Shown: piece after piece, positions 1 to 11,285 of the stretch | Layout of the letters: every line of letters starts with the position of its first letter | How positions within the stretch are numbered: the first letter of the stretch is position 1 | From: Cardiocondyla obscurior | Lineage: Eukaryota; Arthropoda; Insecta; Hymenoptera; Formicidae | Assembly: GCF_019399895.1 (NCBI RefSeq) | Contig: NC_091866.1 | Span: forward strand, 3,269,501-3,333,500 | DNA length: 64,000 nt | Direction: 5' to 3' | Notes under the pieces: generated by a model | The model's input: only the letters and a program-made list of their open reading frames with translations | Told to the model about the DNA's origin: nothing | Databases searched by the model: none | Program-made: the position numbers and the translations under genes

Positions 1-122
1 TCCAAAGTATATTTTGTTAAAAGTCTTACATATAAAAATTATTAAAACTTATACTTGAAATTTTGTTCGTTATATAATTAGCAGAGTTATATAACTTTAA
101 TATTATAAATATATTTATTTAG

Positions 123-495
123 GCTGGAGATATGTTGTACTTAGGATATAAGATGAATGCTAAGGAAGCCAAGGAACATGGCTTGGTGAGCAAAGTGTAT
201 AATCACGACTGCCTTGAGGAAGTATGGAATTATTTGGACACGATATCTACACTTTCGTCACAGGTATTGTTATATGTTTTTTACGAGATTAATATTTTAA
301 AATATTTATTAAATTTTACTAAATAACAATTAATTTCAGTCGATATTGGCAACTAAACGTTTAGTAAGTAGATGGAACAAAGAAATTTTACTAAAAGTTA
401 ATGAAGAAGAAATGAAAGAATTAAAAAATCTATTAGAATCTCCTGAGCTATATGAAAGATTGTTGAAATTCTTATCACGAAAAAATAAGCTTTAA
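123..495 (+). CDS. ECI2: Enoyl-CoA delta isomerase 2-like, last two exons (partial at 5' end)
   Basis: Two exons are visible, 123-263 and 340-495, joined in phase 0 over a 76 bp intron; the upstream exons lie outside the window. The first exon starts after an AG at 121-122 and encodes A-G-D-M-L-Y-L-G-Y-K-M-N-A-K-E-A, which matches the crotonase-fold segment just after the active-site region in the ECI2/CDYL branch (known family: E-M-L-L-L-G-x-K-L-T-A-x-E-A). The C-terminus ends FLSRKNKL. Vertebrate ECI2 ends in a closely similar SRKSKL, a peroxisomal PTS1 signal, so NKL is probably a PTS1 variant. Likely role: shifting 3-enoyl-CoA to 2-enoyl-CoA double bonds during beta-oxidation of unsaturated fatty acids in peroxisomes and possibly mitochondria. 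An acyl-CoA-binding domain, if present, would lie upstream and cannot be seen. Confidence 0.75.
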
Positions 496-631
496 AATAA
501 ACATTATTCGATTTTTTTAAGAAGTTGTAAATATCAAATTTAATATTTCTAAATATATTCTCAATAAATTGTTTCTAAGATATATATTTTTGAAATGGTT
601 AAACTTTTGTAACTTGTGATTTATACAGCAC

Positions 632-780
632 GCCCTATAGTATATGGATTTTTTTTCAGGCGTAGGTAAAACTTATCGAGACAAGAAAAAAAAGTTTTAT
701 GCCGTTTTACATTTTTCGCGGTTTTTCTTCGCGTCTCGATAAGGTTTACCTACTCCCGTAAGAATGTTCATTTACTATGG
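632..780. repeat. MITE-like inverted repeat between two convergent genes
   Basis: Positions 662-682 and 733-753 are inverted copies of a 21-mer (GTAGGTAAA.CTTATCGAGAC) with one mismatch, separated by about 50 bp. Weaker complementarity continues outward on both sides (CTATAGTATATGGA on the left, TTTACTATGGA on the right), so the palindrome spans roughly 150 bp. It contains no ORF. It sits in the 332 bp gap between the 3' ends of the ECI2-like gene and RAD54B. It is probably a small non-autonomous DNA element; I could not identify a clear target-site duplication. Confidence 0.55.
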
Positions 781-827
781 AATATTCTATATGTATAACT
801 CTGTGCCAATTAATTAAATTGTAATCT

Positions 828-3800
828 TTACATTGTAGAATTTTTAAATATAAACGTTACATTATTACTTGCTTCTGTTAACATAATATCCTATAAAGCA
901 GATGTCCATAAATTACATTTAAATATTTAAATCATAGCTTTTAAATATAATATCATGTAAAATAGTTCATTACCTGTATAACATCAGACGGAATTGGTTG
1001 TATGTAATGTTCCCAATCCTTAAGTTGATTTATAGTTAAATTTTGCTGCGATGACTGACTGCATAATTTAAACTGGCAATCTCGTGTTTCATTGTTTGTC
1101 TCTTTTAATTCCACAGAAGATAGATGCTTATTTTGGCCAGAACAAGAACAATTCATTAAATCGTGTGTTAATGAAACCGTATCATTTGCTAACGTAAATA
1201 AATCCTAAAAAAAAAGACGAAAAGTATGAGTGACGATTCATGTAGTTATAAAATATGGTAATAAAAAGTACCTTTAATTCCTCAGTTGATAATTTTAGAG
1301 ATCCAAGATGATTTAAATCCACCACAGATTCACTCAGACCAGCTTTGCTAATTTGTCTTTGATATATTTTCTCTTCTATCGTACCTGTAGTCAATAATCT
1401 ACAAATATGCAAGTTAAGTTATGCCTAAATATTATTATATATTACTCAGTAATATTGCATTTGTACAAACCTGTAAATGTAAACGTTTTTTTTCTGTCCA
1501 TCTCTCCAAATTCTTGCCATTGCTTGCATATCAGATGCAGGATTCCAATCAGAATCAAATAGCACAAGTCTTGACGCACCAAATAAATTTAAACCAACAC
1601 CACCCGCTTTGGCACTGAGTAAAAGAACTTCTGTAAAAATAATTTTTTTATTAGTAGGATATATTATAATTATATTGCTTGATGTTTGATAAACTTACTA
1701 CTGTTATCAGTTCGCGCATTAAATTGATCAATAATCTTCGATCGTACAGAGGTTAAAGTAGTACCATCTAATCGTAAGAATTTTAACTTTTCCATGTCAC
1801 ATATTGTCTCGAAAAGATCAAGCGTTTGTGTGTAATAAGAAACTAATACTAATTTTTCGTCGGTCTTCTTTAAATTTCTCATTAATGTCTGTATAATTGT
1901 GATTTTTCCACAATATTCAGTAAAGTTTGTATCCTGTTTTATTTGTGATATACGTGTTTTTGACAAGGCATGGTATAACGTATTTTTTTCTAATTCGTTT
2001 AAAAACAAATTTGGATGGTTGCAAATTTTTTTAAGAGCAACAATAATAGATAAATGCATGTTACTTTTGTTTTCTAGACAAATTTTGTTGAACCAAGCAT
2101 CAGTAATTAAAGAATATAAATCGTTTTGCTTCTTAGATAAAGAGCAAAATACAACTATCTCATTTTTATGCGGTAGGTATATGTTTATCGTTTTCTGCGT
2201 ACGTCTTAGAATGAAAGATTTGGTGAGTTCGTTTAATTCTCTGGATCTTTCTTTACCCAACAAAAGAATGTCATCATCGGCATGAGGACACTGAGATGCA
2301 ACGATAGGTTCTTCGTAATAATTCTTGTACTCAGTAGGAGTACCAAGAATGCCAGGATTAATAAAATCGATTAACGCATAAAATTCTGTTAAATCATTTT
2401 GTATAGGAGTACCCGTTAAAATAATTCGTTTTTTGCAATTTATTTCACGTAGTATCTGTAAGATAAATAATATTAATATTTCTATGTGGTATGTTAATAA
2501 TAAATTTTAATGTTATTAATATCAAAAAGGTTATTACTTTTGCTGCTTTTACATTGCTATTTTTCAGTCTATGGCCTTCATCGCATATAATCATATTAAA
2601 AATAATTTTATTAATGTCCATATAACATTTGATAAGCATTTCATAGCTTATAATCATCACCGAATTTTTTGGATATTTAAGAAAGTCCTCAGGCTTATTC
2701 TTTCCTTTTACGACATATGGATATATTCTGTGAGAACCCAACCATTTTATAAATTCTTTTTCCCAGTTATCACACAGGCTACTAGGTGTTACTATCAATA
2801 CGCGTTTTATAATCGGTTTGCCATATGGACCCTTTTTTAACATCGTCCAAATTAATGTGATACATTGTAAAGTTTTACCGAGGCCCATTTCATCAGCCAA
2901 AATTGCACCGAAATAATCTGGCGCTCTTAATCCCATTAAACATTCATAAAGAAACACAACTCCATGGCGTTGATGTTCTCTAAGTTTTTCCACTAAACAA
3001 AAATCAACCGAAACTTTTTGTTCTACCTCATCCGGCCACTCAAAAGAATTTAAATAAGGCATCACTAACGATTCGGAATTAAACCCTTAAATATAATTTT
3101 TTAATTACTTTTTAATATTATTTTAAATATTAAATTTATCTCATTCAATGATCGATATAATTAAAATAATCAATCTGGTATAATTTTGCAAACCTTTTTT
3201 AAGTAAAATCAAAGGCACAAATACATTTGTGGAAGATTTAGACTTATTTCTTGATTCCTCTATTGCTTTTTCAAGACTTTCTTCTGGTTTAAATAACTCT
3301 TGTGTGGCTTTATCTATAATCTAGAATTAACTTGGCTAATTTTTTTTTTATATATTACAAAAATAAATATTAGTGCATATTCTTACTTCAACTTTTTTGC
3401 TTCCTATAATTAATCTAGAGCCTTCTATTGCCTTGCTTGGATCAACTGTACTCTTTCCCACAGTATTACCATCTAAATCCTATCATATTGGAAGCATATA
3501 ATAAATATATAACTAAAAAATTATGCAATTGGCATATTTACCTTAAGAATTCCACTTTTACCAGAAATTTCTAACAAACCATCACTTTCCCACGTTGGTT
3601 TTTTTTTCGAAGTTATTTTGCCATATAAGACATTAAATCTGCCGCAGTAATATTTTATTTATAATACAAAAAATTATTTATAATAAAAAAAAATTTTTTT
3701 TTTATGTTTTACTTACATTTTTGTTTTTTCTTCAGGAGATTTGCTTGTTTCTTTTTCCTTGTAAACTGTAACATTATTTTTTACAGGTGATACAACTAAA

Positions 3801-4652
3801 TGTGTAGATTTAAATTTTTTTTGTAAAGGTTCCTCCACCACCACTTCAGAATTATTCTCTGGCACAGGTAATTCTCCTGTCACCTGATCTAAAATCTAAC
3901 ATTAATTTTGTCAGGTTTTCTGCAGCTAACACATCATAAACTGATTTTAGTATTAAAATTCAATATAAACTATCTCACCTCTACTTCTTTATTTCCTACA
4001 AATAATCTAATGCCTGCTGCCACTGTCTTTGAATTGATTTTGGTCCTTCCCATAACTTTACCATCCAAATCCTGTCACATCAAAAGTATTAATAAACAGT
4101 CATTAAAATAGTTTATTAATTTATTAAATGTTCAGTAACCAAAGTTTATGGTAAATGCACAATTACCTTAAGAACTGCATTTTTTCCACAAACTTCTAAA
4201 AAACCGTCGTTGTCCCATGTTTTATGTTTCTTTCCAGATGCCTTGCTGTACACTATGTTAAATACGCTACAAAAGACGACGAGACTTATTGTACTACAAG
4301 TAAAATCGAAAATAATATGGTTAAATATTTGCTTTTAAAACACTTACAGTTTCGTTGCCGTTTGAGACGGATCGACGACAGACGTTTCTTTCCCGCCCGG
4401 AGACTTGGCATCTTGTCTCTTTTCTGGGTTATTCTTTACTCGGACGCTGTCGTGCTCGGCCTCACTTTCCTCAGTTACCTTCTCAAACAAGTTTAAAAGT
4501 TGTTCGTTACTACGGAGAGGCTGTAGTACCAAATTGCTCGGTGCTTTTTCTCGACAAACGGGTACCTTATTTTCTTCATGTTCCTCGTCATTTGTTCGCG
4601 GCTGGACGACAAAAGGGGATACAAACCCTTTCACAGGTCTGTCCCGAAACAT
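828..4652 (-). CDS. RAD54B: RAD54B DNA repair/recombination translocase
   Basis: Thirteen exons join in phase: 4348-4652, 4167-4266, 3979-4071, 3717-3895, 3542-3638, 3387-3479, 3194-3320, 2538-3085, 1699-2455, 1471-1630, 1272-1398, 974-1204 and 828-890, giving 959 aa. It is a SWI2/SNF2 (SF2) dsDNA translocase that remodels Rad51 filaments in homologous recombination. Visible motifs: Walker A DEMGLGKT at about 396-403, DEGH at about 500-503, [44 protein letters not shown] and [24 protein letters not shown] and the short C-terminal exon ending TFIFKNSTM favour RAD54B over RAD54L. The ATG at 4652 is the first in frame; the 12 codons above it contain no ATG. The N-terminal GKxxxxW/DLDG module occurs twice (separate entry). 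The gene is tandem with DDX18, whose stop is 449 bp upstream. Confidence 0.9.
3387..4266 (-). repeat. Tandem duplication of a two-exon module inside RAD54B
   Basis: Exon pair 4167-4266 + 3979-4071 and pair 3542-3638 + 3387-3479 encode the same ~65-residue module. In both pairs the first exon ends LK in phase 0 and the second starts DLDG and is exactly 93 bp. Shared residues include [FV]N[IV][VL]Y at the start, the KK-W-D/S-DG[FL]LE block, [SC]GK, and the second-exon pattern DLDGxxxG[RK][ST].V. A different 179 bp exon (3717-3895) separates the pairs. Human RAD54B, as I recall it, carries one such module ahead of the helicase. The copies are clearly diverged in protein sequence, so the duplication is not recent. 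Confidence 0.85.
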
Positions 4653-5100
4653 GAGTACTTTGAAACAAAAACGGCAATAACAACTCAACGTCTCTAACGA
4701 CCGGTCACTTCTCCGAAGGCGCGAAATTGAAGACCGAGCTAAATCAAAATGGGTGAATGTCGATCGGAATTGCCAACTGTAGAATTTGACAAATTTTCAG
4801 GTGTTGGCAATCTGTTGATATTTGTGGAGCGAAAAATTAAAATATTTAAAACTTGCAATAAAAGATTTTTCGTCTTAGAAATGACGAATTATCGGGAAAA
4901 AAATTTATATTTTTTTTTATTATAAATAAAAATACACAGAAATCAGGCATTAAAATGCCGATAACTTGATCTAAATAATGTGTCTTCCTGAAACAACAGG
5001 AATATATGTATATGTATTCTGTACAATGATTTCTATGCTATTAAAATGCAGTACATTTTGAATATTTCTATCTGTTACGCATGTAGAAATGTCTAGTTAA

Positions 5101-7858
5101 TTATCTGCTAAACTGGCGGTTGTCTTGCTTATGTTTGCCTATTTGTCGAAAGGTTTTAGTACGTTTCACCTGTTTTGCCGAACTTGGATTGTTCAGATTT
5201 TTAAAATGCCCATAACCACCCCCGCCAAGTCTTTTTCGTGGTCTTGAAGCTTTATTAATTCCCACTTCTGTAACAAGCGATTTAAATAAATAATCAATAG
5301 TTCGAGACATTACAATTATAAATCTAAAGTTAAATCTGGTATTAAAAGAACTTACTTAAATCTACTGCTGGTGGGACAGTAAAACCGAACGATTTAGCGA
5401 CTTTTGCCAAATCCAAGGTTTCTATATCAAAAACCTGTTTCAAGTGATGAGAATCGTACGCTCTAACGTAATTCTTATATGCTTCTTTTGCCGACTGATG
5501 TAAAAAGTAATTCTTTGTAATTAACTTCTCCAGCTAAAAAAAATAATAACTCATATCAAAATCGTCACATTTGACTTCTATATTAAAATATAATAATTTA
5601 TAAACGTTGACTGGCATTTTTCAGAATTTCTTCATTTTGATTTAATTAAAATTTACACAGAAAATAATTTAAAAAAGATAACATAAAAAAGATTAAAAAT
5701 ATATATTATATATACCTGTAATTGTATATCAGCGATTTTATTCCAAGAGAATTCATACTCATTTACTGGTACACGAGCTACCTTGAGATAACGAAGAAAG
5801 CCAAGTTCTTCCGGTCGTAATATTAACAAAGCATAACCGCTGCTGCCTTCTCCACGAGCTGTTCGACCCACACGATGGATATATTCCTAAAAGTTCAAAG
5901 ATTATTATTTTAATTAATTTTCTAAAGCAAAATGTCGCATATTTTTACCTTTGGATCATCCGGTGGGTCAAACTGCACAATCCAATCTACGGCCGGTATA
6001 TCTAAACCTCTCGCGGCTACATCAGTGCAAAGTAAAATTCCAGAAGAGGCATTGCAAAATTGATAAAATGTCGTAGTTCTTTTAGTTTGTTTTTGTTTAC
6101 CCTGTAAATTAAATTAAAATTAAAACACAAATATTTAAATAAAAAGAGAATCTTGCTATAATAAAGTATCGAAGATATTCTAATAACGTACATGAATACT
6201 CATTACTGGCAAATCGATGTAATTTAAGAGTTCGTGATGATATTTAACAGACATACAAGAACTAAAGAAAACCATTATCTTTTTCTTTTTGTTCTTTTTT
6301 AAGAAAGTAAATAAAAGCAGAAATCTCTTTTCACTCGGGCATACTACATAGCCTTGTTGTAAACCGTCTACAGTTGCCATTTCTTTATCATCGTCGACTC
6401 CCACGTATATAGGTTCCTTTTTCAAAGCTAACGTCGTTATCGTCGCCACTTTTTGCGTCTGTGTCGCACTGAACAGCATGGTTTGTCGGCGTTCTGTAAC
6501 AATAATTGACAAAATAAATAATTAAAACAAAGCGACTTGATTTTATCTCTTATTGTGGACTCTTACTAACTTGGAAGGATATTAATAATTTGTTTCAGTT
6601 CTTCTTCATAACCAATGTCTAATATTCGATCTGCTTCGTCAATAATCAAACATTGCAGATTTTTGTATAAAAAATCGGGTGTATTTTGCAGATGATCTAA
6701 CAGTCGTCCTGGTGTTGCCACAATAATATTGATTCCTTTTCCGAGCTTTTGTGCTTCGGTTTGTCTATTGGCACCACCCATCAGTAGACCATATGTATGG
6801 TAATGATATTTCATTAATTCTTTCAAAACTCCAAAAGTTTGCATAGCTAATTCTCTTGTAGGTGACATGATAATGCATCCAGTACCTGTAATTGTTTTAT
6901 ATTATTAAAAAAATAAAACAATAATTCAATAATTATAGTAGAAAATGTTTTATAATATAATTACATACCATTGCGTGGCATAAATTTTAATTTGTAAATT
7001 AATTCAACAGCAGGAATTAGAAATGCTAAAGTTTTGCCAGATCCAGTTTTAGCAGCACCAACTAAATCTCTTCCTTCTAAGAGAGGAGGAATAGATTTTG
7101 CTTGTATTTCTGTCATATTTGTGAAACCCATGTCTTCTATTGCTTTTAAAGTATTTTCACATACTTTCTCATTTAATACTGAAAATTTCGTATCACTTGT
7201 CACTTCAAAACCTATTGCTGTACCAGGCACTAAACAAAATATTATATATTATTATATTTATACATATAGCAAATATTATTTTATAATTAAAATTACATAA
7301 AAAATGCATACAATTTTCTGTTGAAGATGGCTCTTCAGTTCCTTCAGCTGTTTTCTTTTTTTCTAAAATAAATATATTAAATTAATAATTTTATAGTAAA
7401 ATAAAAAACAATATTGTAATTAATATACAACTATTGTTATTAATTTTCTAGTAAAACAGGTCATATAAAATAAAAATATATTAGTATAATTAAAAATATC
7501 TAAGCTATAAATAGAGCATAAATTAATTACTTTTTGGAGGAATGTCTTCTACAGGTTCCTCATTTATTTCATCCTTCTGATGTACTTCTTCTGATTCCAC
7601 TACATCTGCATAATAAGTAACAGAAAAACCAAACCAATTTTATTTTACAAACAACCAATAATTTTATTAATTAAATAACAATTAAAATTACATATGTTCG
7701 AAAAAAAAACTGTGAATTTACACGTTTTTCTTGGACAAAATAATTTAACCTCAAAGCTAACTCTTACCTTTCTGTTCTTCTCGGCGTTTCAGCATATTTA
7801 ATTTTGCCTTCTCCCGTTTTTTAATTTTTCGCATTAGCACTTTTTCAGGCACGGACAT
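5101..7858 (-). CDS. DDX18: DDX18/Has1 DEAD-box RNA helicase (pitchoune)
   Basis: Ten exons join in phase: 7768-7858, 7531-7605, 7312-7362, 6969-7229, 6571-6885, 6192-6493, 5949-6101, 5716-5886, 5356-5533 and 5101-5267, giving 587 aa. Motifs: Q-motif region F108...Q115, Walker [10 protein letters not shown] 131-139, PTREL, DEAD 242-245, SAT 273-275, DVAARGLD and HRVGRTAR 420-427. Long blocks match human DDX18 closely ([35 protein letters not shown]). The nucleolar helicase family (Has1/DDX18, Drosophila pitchoune) acts in 60S and 40S ribosome biogenesis. The N-terminus is lysine-rich and shorter than in vertebrates; the C-terminus keeps the GGGGYG...RQFS tail. I chose [11 protein letters not shown] at 7858; in-frame ATGs at 8013 and 8023 would add an extension that looks non-conserved. 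Confidence 0.93.
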
Positions 7859-8303
7859 TTTTCTCAATTTATAGAGCGCAATATCGTAATTACTAATCGC
7901 AATTAAAATTCGTAGACGCAGATTTCTCGTGGTGATACACGCACGTGGTGGAGTGTTGTCGCACTTGTCGCCTGATGAACAGCCTGAGTCTTGAACCTCG
8001 CAACGATTTGCATATCGCAGCATATCGCTAGATGGCGCGTGTGCTTCGAATCGCAGTCACATTTCGAAATTCGAGAGTATGTTTAGTACAGTTTGGTACA
8101 GTTTAATAAGCGACAAGTACGAAAGTTTAATTTTTAATTATTTTTACAATACGAGATTTAGCCATCGCTATGTGAAGTTTCCATATTATTTCGAAGGATT
8201 CTAAGACACTTGTCGCTCGAGGTAAAGGCTGCACTGAGGTTTCGAACGGCACTGATTAAGGTTACATTTTTTTCGGTGCCTTGCAGATACCTGTAAGATA
8301 AGC
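7859..8303. promoter_or_regulatory. Divergent promoter region of DDX18 and BABAM1
   Basis: About 445 bp separates the start codons of two divergently oriented housekeeping genes. No TATA box is obvious. On the BABAM1 side a 65 bp 5'-UTR intron is likely: donor GTAAAG at 8222 and acceptor TTGCAG ending at 8286, 17 bp before the ATG. The boundary of each promoter cannot be read from the sequence. Confidence 0.55.
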
Positions 8304-9257
8304 ATGTCAGATATGGAGACGAACGAACCGAATATTCAGGTAATATCTGAACGATTTCAAACTGTTACGATTGTCGAACCAGCAAATAACAATGCGCAAT
8401 CGCCACAGCAACACCAGGAAGCTAAGAGTTCGAGAAAGAACAATAACGGTGCGGCACATCACCCTGTAGACAGTAAAGCTGATGCCACTACCACCAGCAC
8501 GACTGTCGCGAACGATCAAGCCTTGATGAGAAATGTCCCGGAACTCAATCTACCCGAGAAAATTCTACTTGTCATCGATACGGTGAGAGAGCAGCAATGT
8601 ACACCTTTCAAACTGGGCACTGGTGCAACGTATCTACCCCTGTTTATGATAAAGCGCGTGGTGGAAAGCTTTGTCTGCGCGAAATCCACCATACAGCCTG
8701 GAGTGCACGAATATGCTTTAATGATCTTAGATTCAAGCAGTGCTTCTTGGCTCTGTGACTACACTAGCAACACCAAGACTGTGCTTAATCATTTAGAGAG
8801 CATTGCAGAGGATGTACCTGAAGAGGAGCAGAAAACCTATGACCTGGGCCAGCTGTTTGAAGCAATACATACACGAGTGGCAACACCAGTTAGCTCAGGA
8901 CCAACATTTATCTCGCGTGTTATTCTGATTTATGGACGATCAAACTCCATCCCCAAATTTCACACTGGGCAGAAATATTTGGAGAGCCTTACAGAGAATC
9001 CATACTTTTTCTTGGATGTGCTGTTTGCTCATGAACCCCCAGGTGATGACAACATGTGCGAAGCAGTGTATGCTGAAATTACAGCTTTAGACACAACTAG
9101 TTTTTCTTACATTTTTGAAGTAGGCAGGAATGCTGCTAAAATACATGATAATATGGCAAAGTTGCTTGCACATCCTTTACAACGTCCTCCACAGAAAGAT
9201 ACTTCTTATACTCTTTACTCAGTAACAGCCAATCAAGAAGTATACACTAATGTATAG
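8304..9257 (+). CDS. BABAM1: BRISC and BRCA1-A complex member 1 (MERIT40)
   Basis: A single-exon CDS of 317 aa, starting at ATG 8304 just after a predicted 5'-UTR intron. Residues 1-75 are low-complexity and polar. From about residue 78 the sequence is a VWA-like fold typical of MERIT40: PEKILLVIDT near the start (the usual metal-binding DxSxS is degenerate), then FVCAKS, HEYALMIL, SRVILIYGRS and NPYFFLDVLFAHEPP, with the C-terminal signature ALDTTSFSYIFEVGR and LLAHPLQRP. The family scaffolds the BRCC36 K63 deubiquitinase in nuclear BRCA1-A (DNA damage) and cytosolic BRISC. A partner gene for either complex is not in the window. It is divergent from DDX18. Confidence 0.93.
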   Translation: MSDMETNEPNIQVISERFQTVTIVEPANNNAQSPQQHQEAKSSRKNNNGAAHHPVDSKADATTTSTTVANDQALMRNVPELNLPEKILLVIDTVREQQCTPFKLGTGATYLPLFMIKRVVESFVCAKSTIQPGVHEYALMILDSSSASWLCDYTSNTKTVLNHLESIAEDVPEEEQKTYDLGQLFEAIHTRVATPVSSGPTFISRVILIYGRSNSIPKFHTGQKYLESLTENPYFFLDVLFAHEPPGDDNMCEAVYAEITALDTTSFSYIFEVGRNAAKIHDNMAKLLAHPLQRPPQKDTSYTLYSVTANQEVYTNV

Positions 9258-10237
9258 TAGCCTGCGTTTGTTAGTTAGTAAATATATTCCTCATTAAATT
9301 AAAATTTACTTTGCTAATTTAAAGATAGTACATTTTTAAAGATTTATTTGTGTTTATATTATTAGAGAAATTATAGTGAAAAAGATCGTTGTAAATTATA
9401 TACATTGTTCAACTATAAAGTAAGTGAATAATTTTTATATAAATATAACATAGTCTGTCTTGCAAAAGTAAACAAAATAGTACATAGTAAAGTGGCTGTA
9501 CAAATCACTCTACAATGTTTAAGAGGCTAATATATAACATTCAATAAAAAACAATTTTTCTTATTTTATTTCTAAAATTATTTCTAATTTTACGAGACGT
9601 CACAAAGCACGCGCTAAGTATCAGCAACTGCACTGTAAGAAAAAGTTTTCTTCGACGTTAATATTTATTTATTTCTTGTTATTAATAAGTATATTAACAA
9701 TCGCGTAAATAATATTTAATCTTTAATCACAATAAAAAAATTAAAAAAGACGGTAGTTTAATCACGCGCCCATATAAGTAATCGAAACATTAAGGCCTAT
9801 ATAAACCAATCAAATAATTTAATTTTTTTTTAGTTTCAAGAAATGTCATTACGAATCGCCACCGGCAATAAAAAAAAATTCGAGGCTGCATGCAATAACA
9901 ATACTGTGGTTATCCAAGGGTGATCAAAGCAATGTACTGTAGCATATTGTTTATACATATAGTAGCTTAATTATTTTCAAGTGAATATTTTCCTACACAA
10001 TGATGAATGTCGGTTCAACTTTACTGTATTATAAATAATTATTGTTCAAGATGTCGGTAAACTAAATTATTATACGTGCATTACGCAAAATATGTTTGAG
10101 ACTTTCGATTAGAATACAATACGACTACTACAAAATTTATATCAAATTTGGAAGGACGTGCAATGATTTGTTTTTATTTTTACAGGTTTCCTTACCTTAA
10201 GAAACAAATTTTATTACAAAAAAAAAAAAAATAAAAA
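9258..10237. other. BABAM1 3' UTR and AT-rich intergenic DNA
   Basis: The first ~300 bp is likely the BABAM1 3' UTR; an AATAAA polyadenylation signal lies near 9543. The rest is AT-rich with short A and T runs and no supported gene. Confidence 0.5.
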
Positions 10238-10501
10238 ATGTACGAGAAGGAATTGACTTCGTACGAGCGAACTATTTGTCGTTTGGAAAAAAGTAACAGA
10301 CGTACGCTGGACGAAATCAATTACCTGATGAATTTAATTCGCGTCACCTTTCGCAAAAAGAAAAAAAGCTATGTCTTTTATTCATTAAACGTTATCTATG
10401 TACGTATAATTTTCTACTTGAAAGTATGCCGTTTACAAAGTGTGATGCTTTATTGCAGAGCATCGACAAATGACCCTAACGGTTGCTTACATCATTATTA
10501 A
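10238..10501 (+). other. Weak ORF with a coiled-coil-like N-terminal third
   Basis: The first ~34 codons after ATG 10238 have a charged, helical, heptad-like pattern (M-Y-E-K-E-L...I-C-R-L-E-K...I-N-Y-L-M-N-L-I). The remaining codons look like translated AT-rich DNA. An acceptor-like TTTTTACAG lies about 55 bp upstream, and a long A-rich run immediately precedes the ATG. I do not recognise a family. It could be a lone exon, a decayed fragment or chance. Confidence 0.2.
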
Positions 10502-11285
10502 CAATTAAGGAACGGTTCATTGCTTGCACTAAAGCATCTCATATGCAAATGCTTTAGTTAGACGAAGTTATCTGCACGATATTTCTAAGAACTTTATTCG
10601 CGCGTGGACAATAAAAAGGTTCTTACAAATAGCAGTAATTATGCAGAATGTTAAAAATTATATTGTTAATTTATAATTATCGTATGCTTTTTATTAATGA
10701 TTAATCAACATGTGTTAGAGAACAACTATTGCTATCATTAACTGTTAAAAAATTTGTTAAACTAACTGCTATTATTTATTCAGTATTCTTATGTTAATTA
10801 ATTAATTTTATTTTTACTACAGTTTCGATGTGAACATATACCTTGATTCCTTCTGCAATAGTTAACGGAAAAATTCAGGAGGCGTATGTATCGTGTTCAT
10901 CGAGTGTATCAGAATTTCTAGTTCACGGAGATGGAAGGTCCTATAATAATAATTGCGGATAATCAACGGGCATCTGTCACTTAACGGCTTGCGTCGGTCA
11001 ATCGACGAACCGCGATTCCGTACTATGAATACCACGTTTCATTATTTCGTTAACGCTTCAACCGCGATTCTTCCTTTCTATTTACGGTAAATATTGTAAC
11101 TGATAAAATTAATTCACAATCGCAGTAATCACGTTAAAGAATTACGTCTTGTATATCCAAGACAGATTAGAAAACAATAATTAGAGTCAAGTTTCTTTTT
11201 CGTATATCTGAAACAATTAAATTAATTAAAATTATAAATTTTGATCTTTTGTAGCAGGTACACTGAAAACTGTCGTGGCTGCTTT
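10502..11285. other. Intergenic, no supported gene
   Basis: AT-rich DNA, with a more mixed-composition stretch at about 10900-11060. I see no exon with both coding character and splice sites. Confidence 0.5.

Noticed and set aside
4653..4688. Twelve additional in-frame codons at the 5' end of RAD54B
   Set aside because: The upstream codon would be TTG, not ATG; the first true ATG is at 4652.
7859..8023. N-terminal extension of DDX18 from the ATG at 8023
   Set aside because: Extra residues are Cys/Arg-rich and unlike the family; [11 protein letters not shown] at 7858 starts a typical basic N-terminus.
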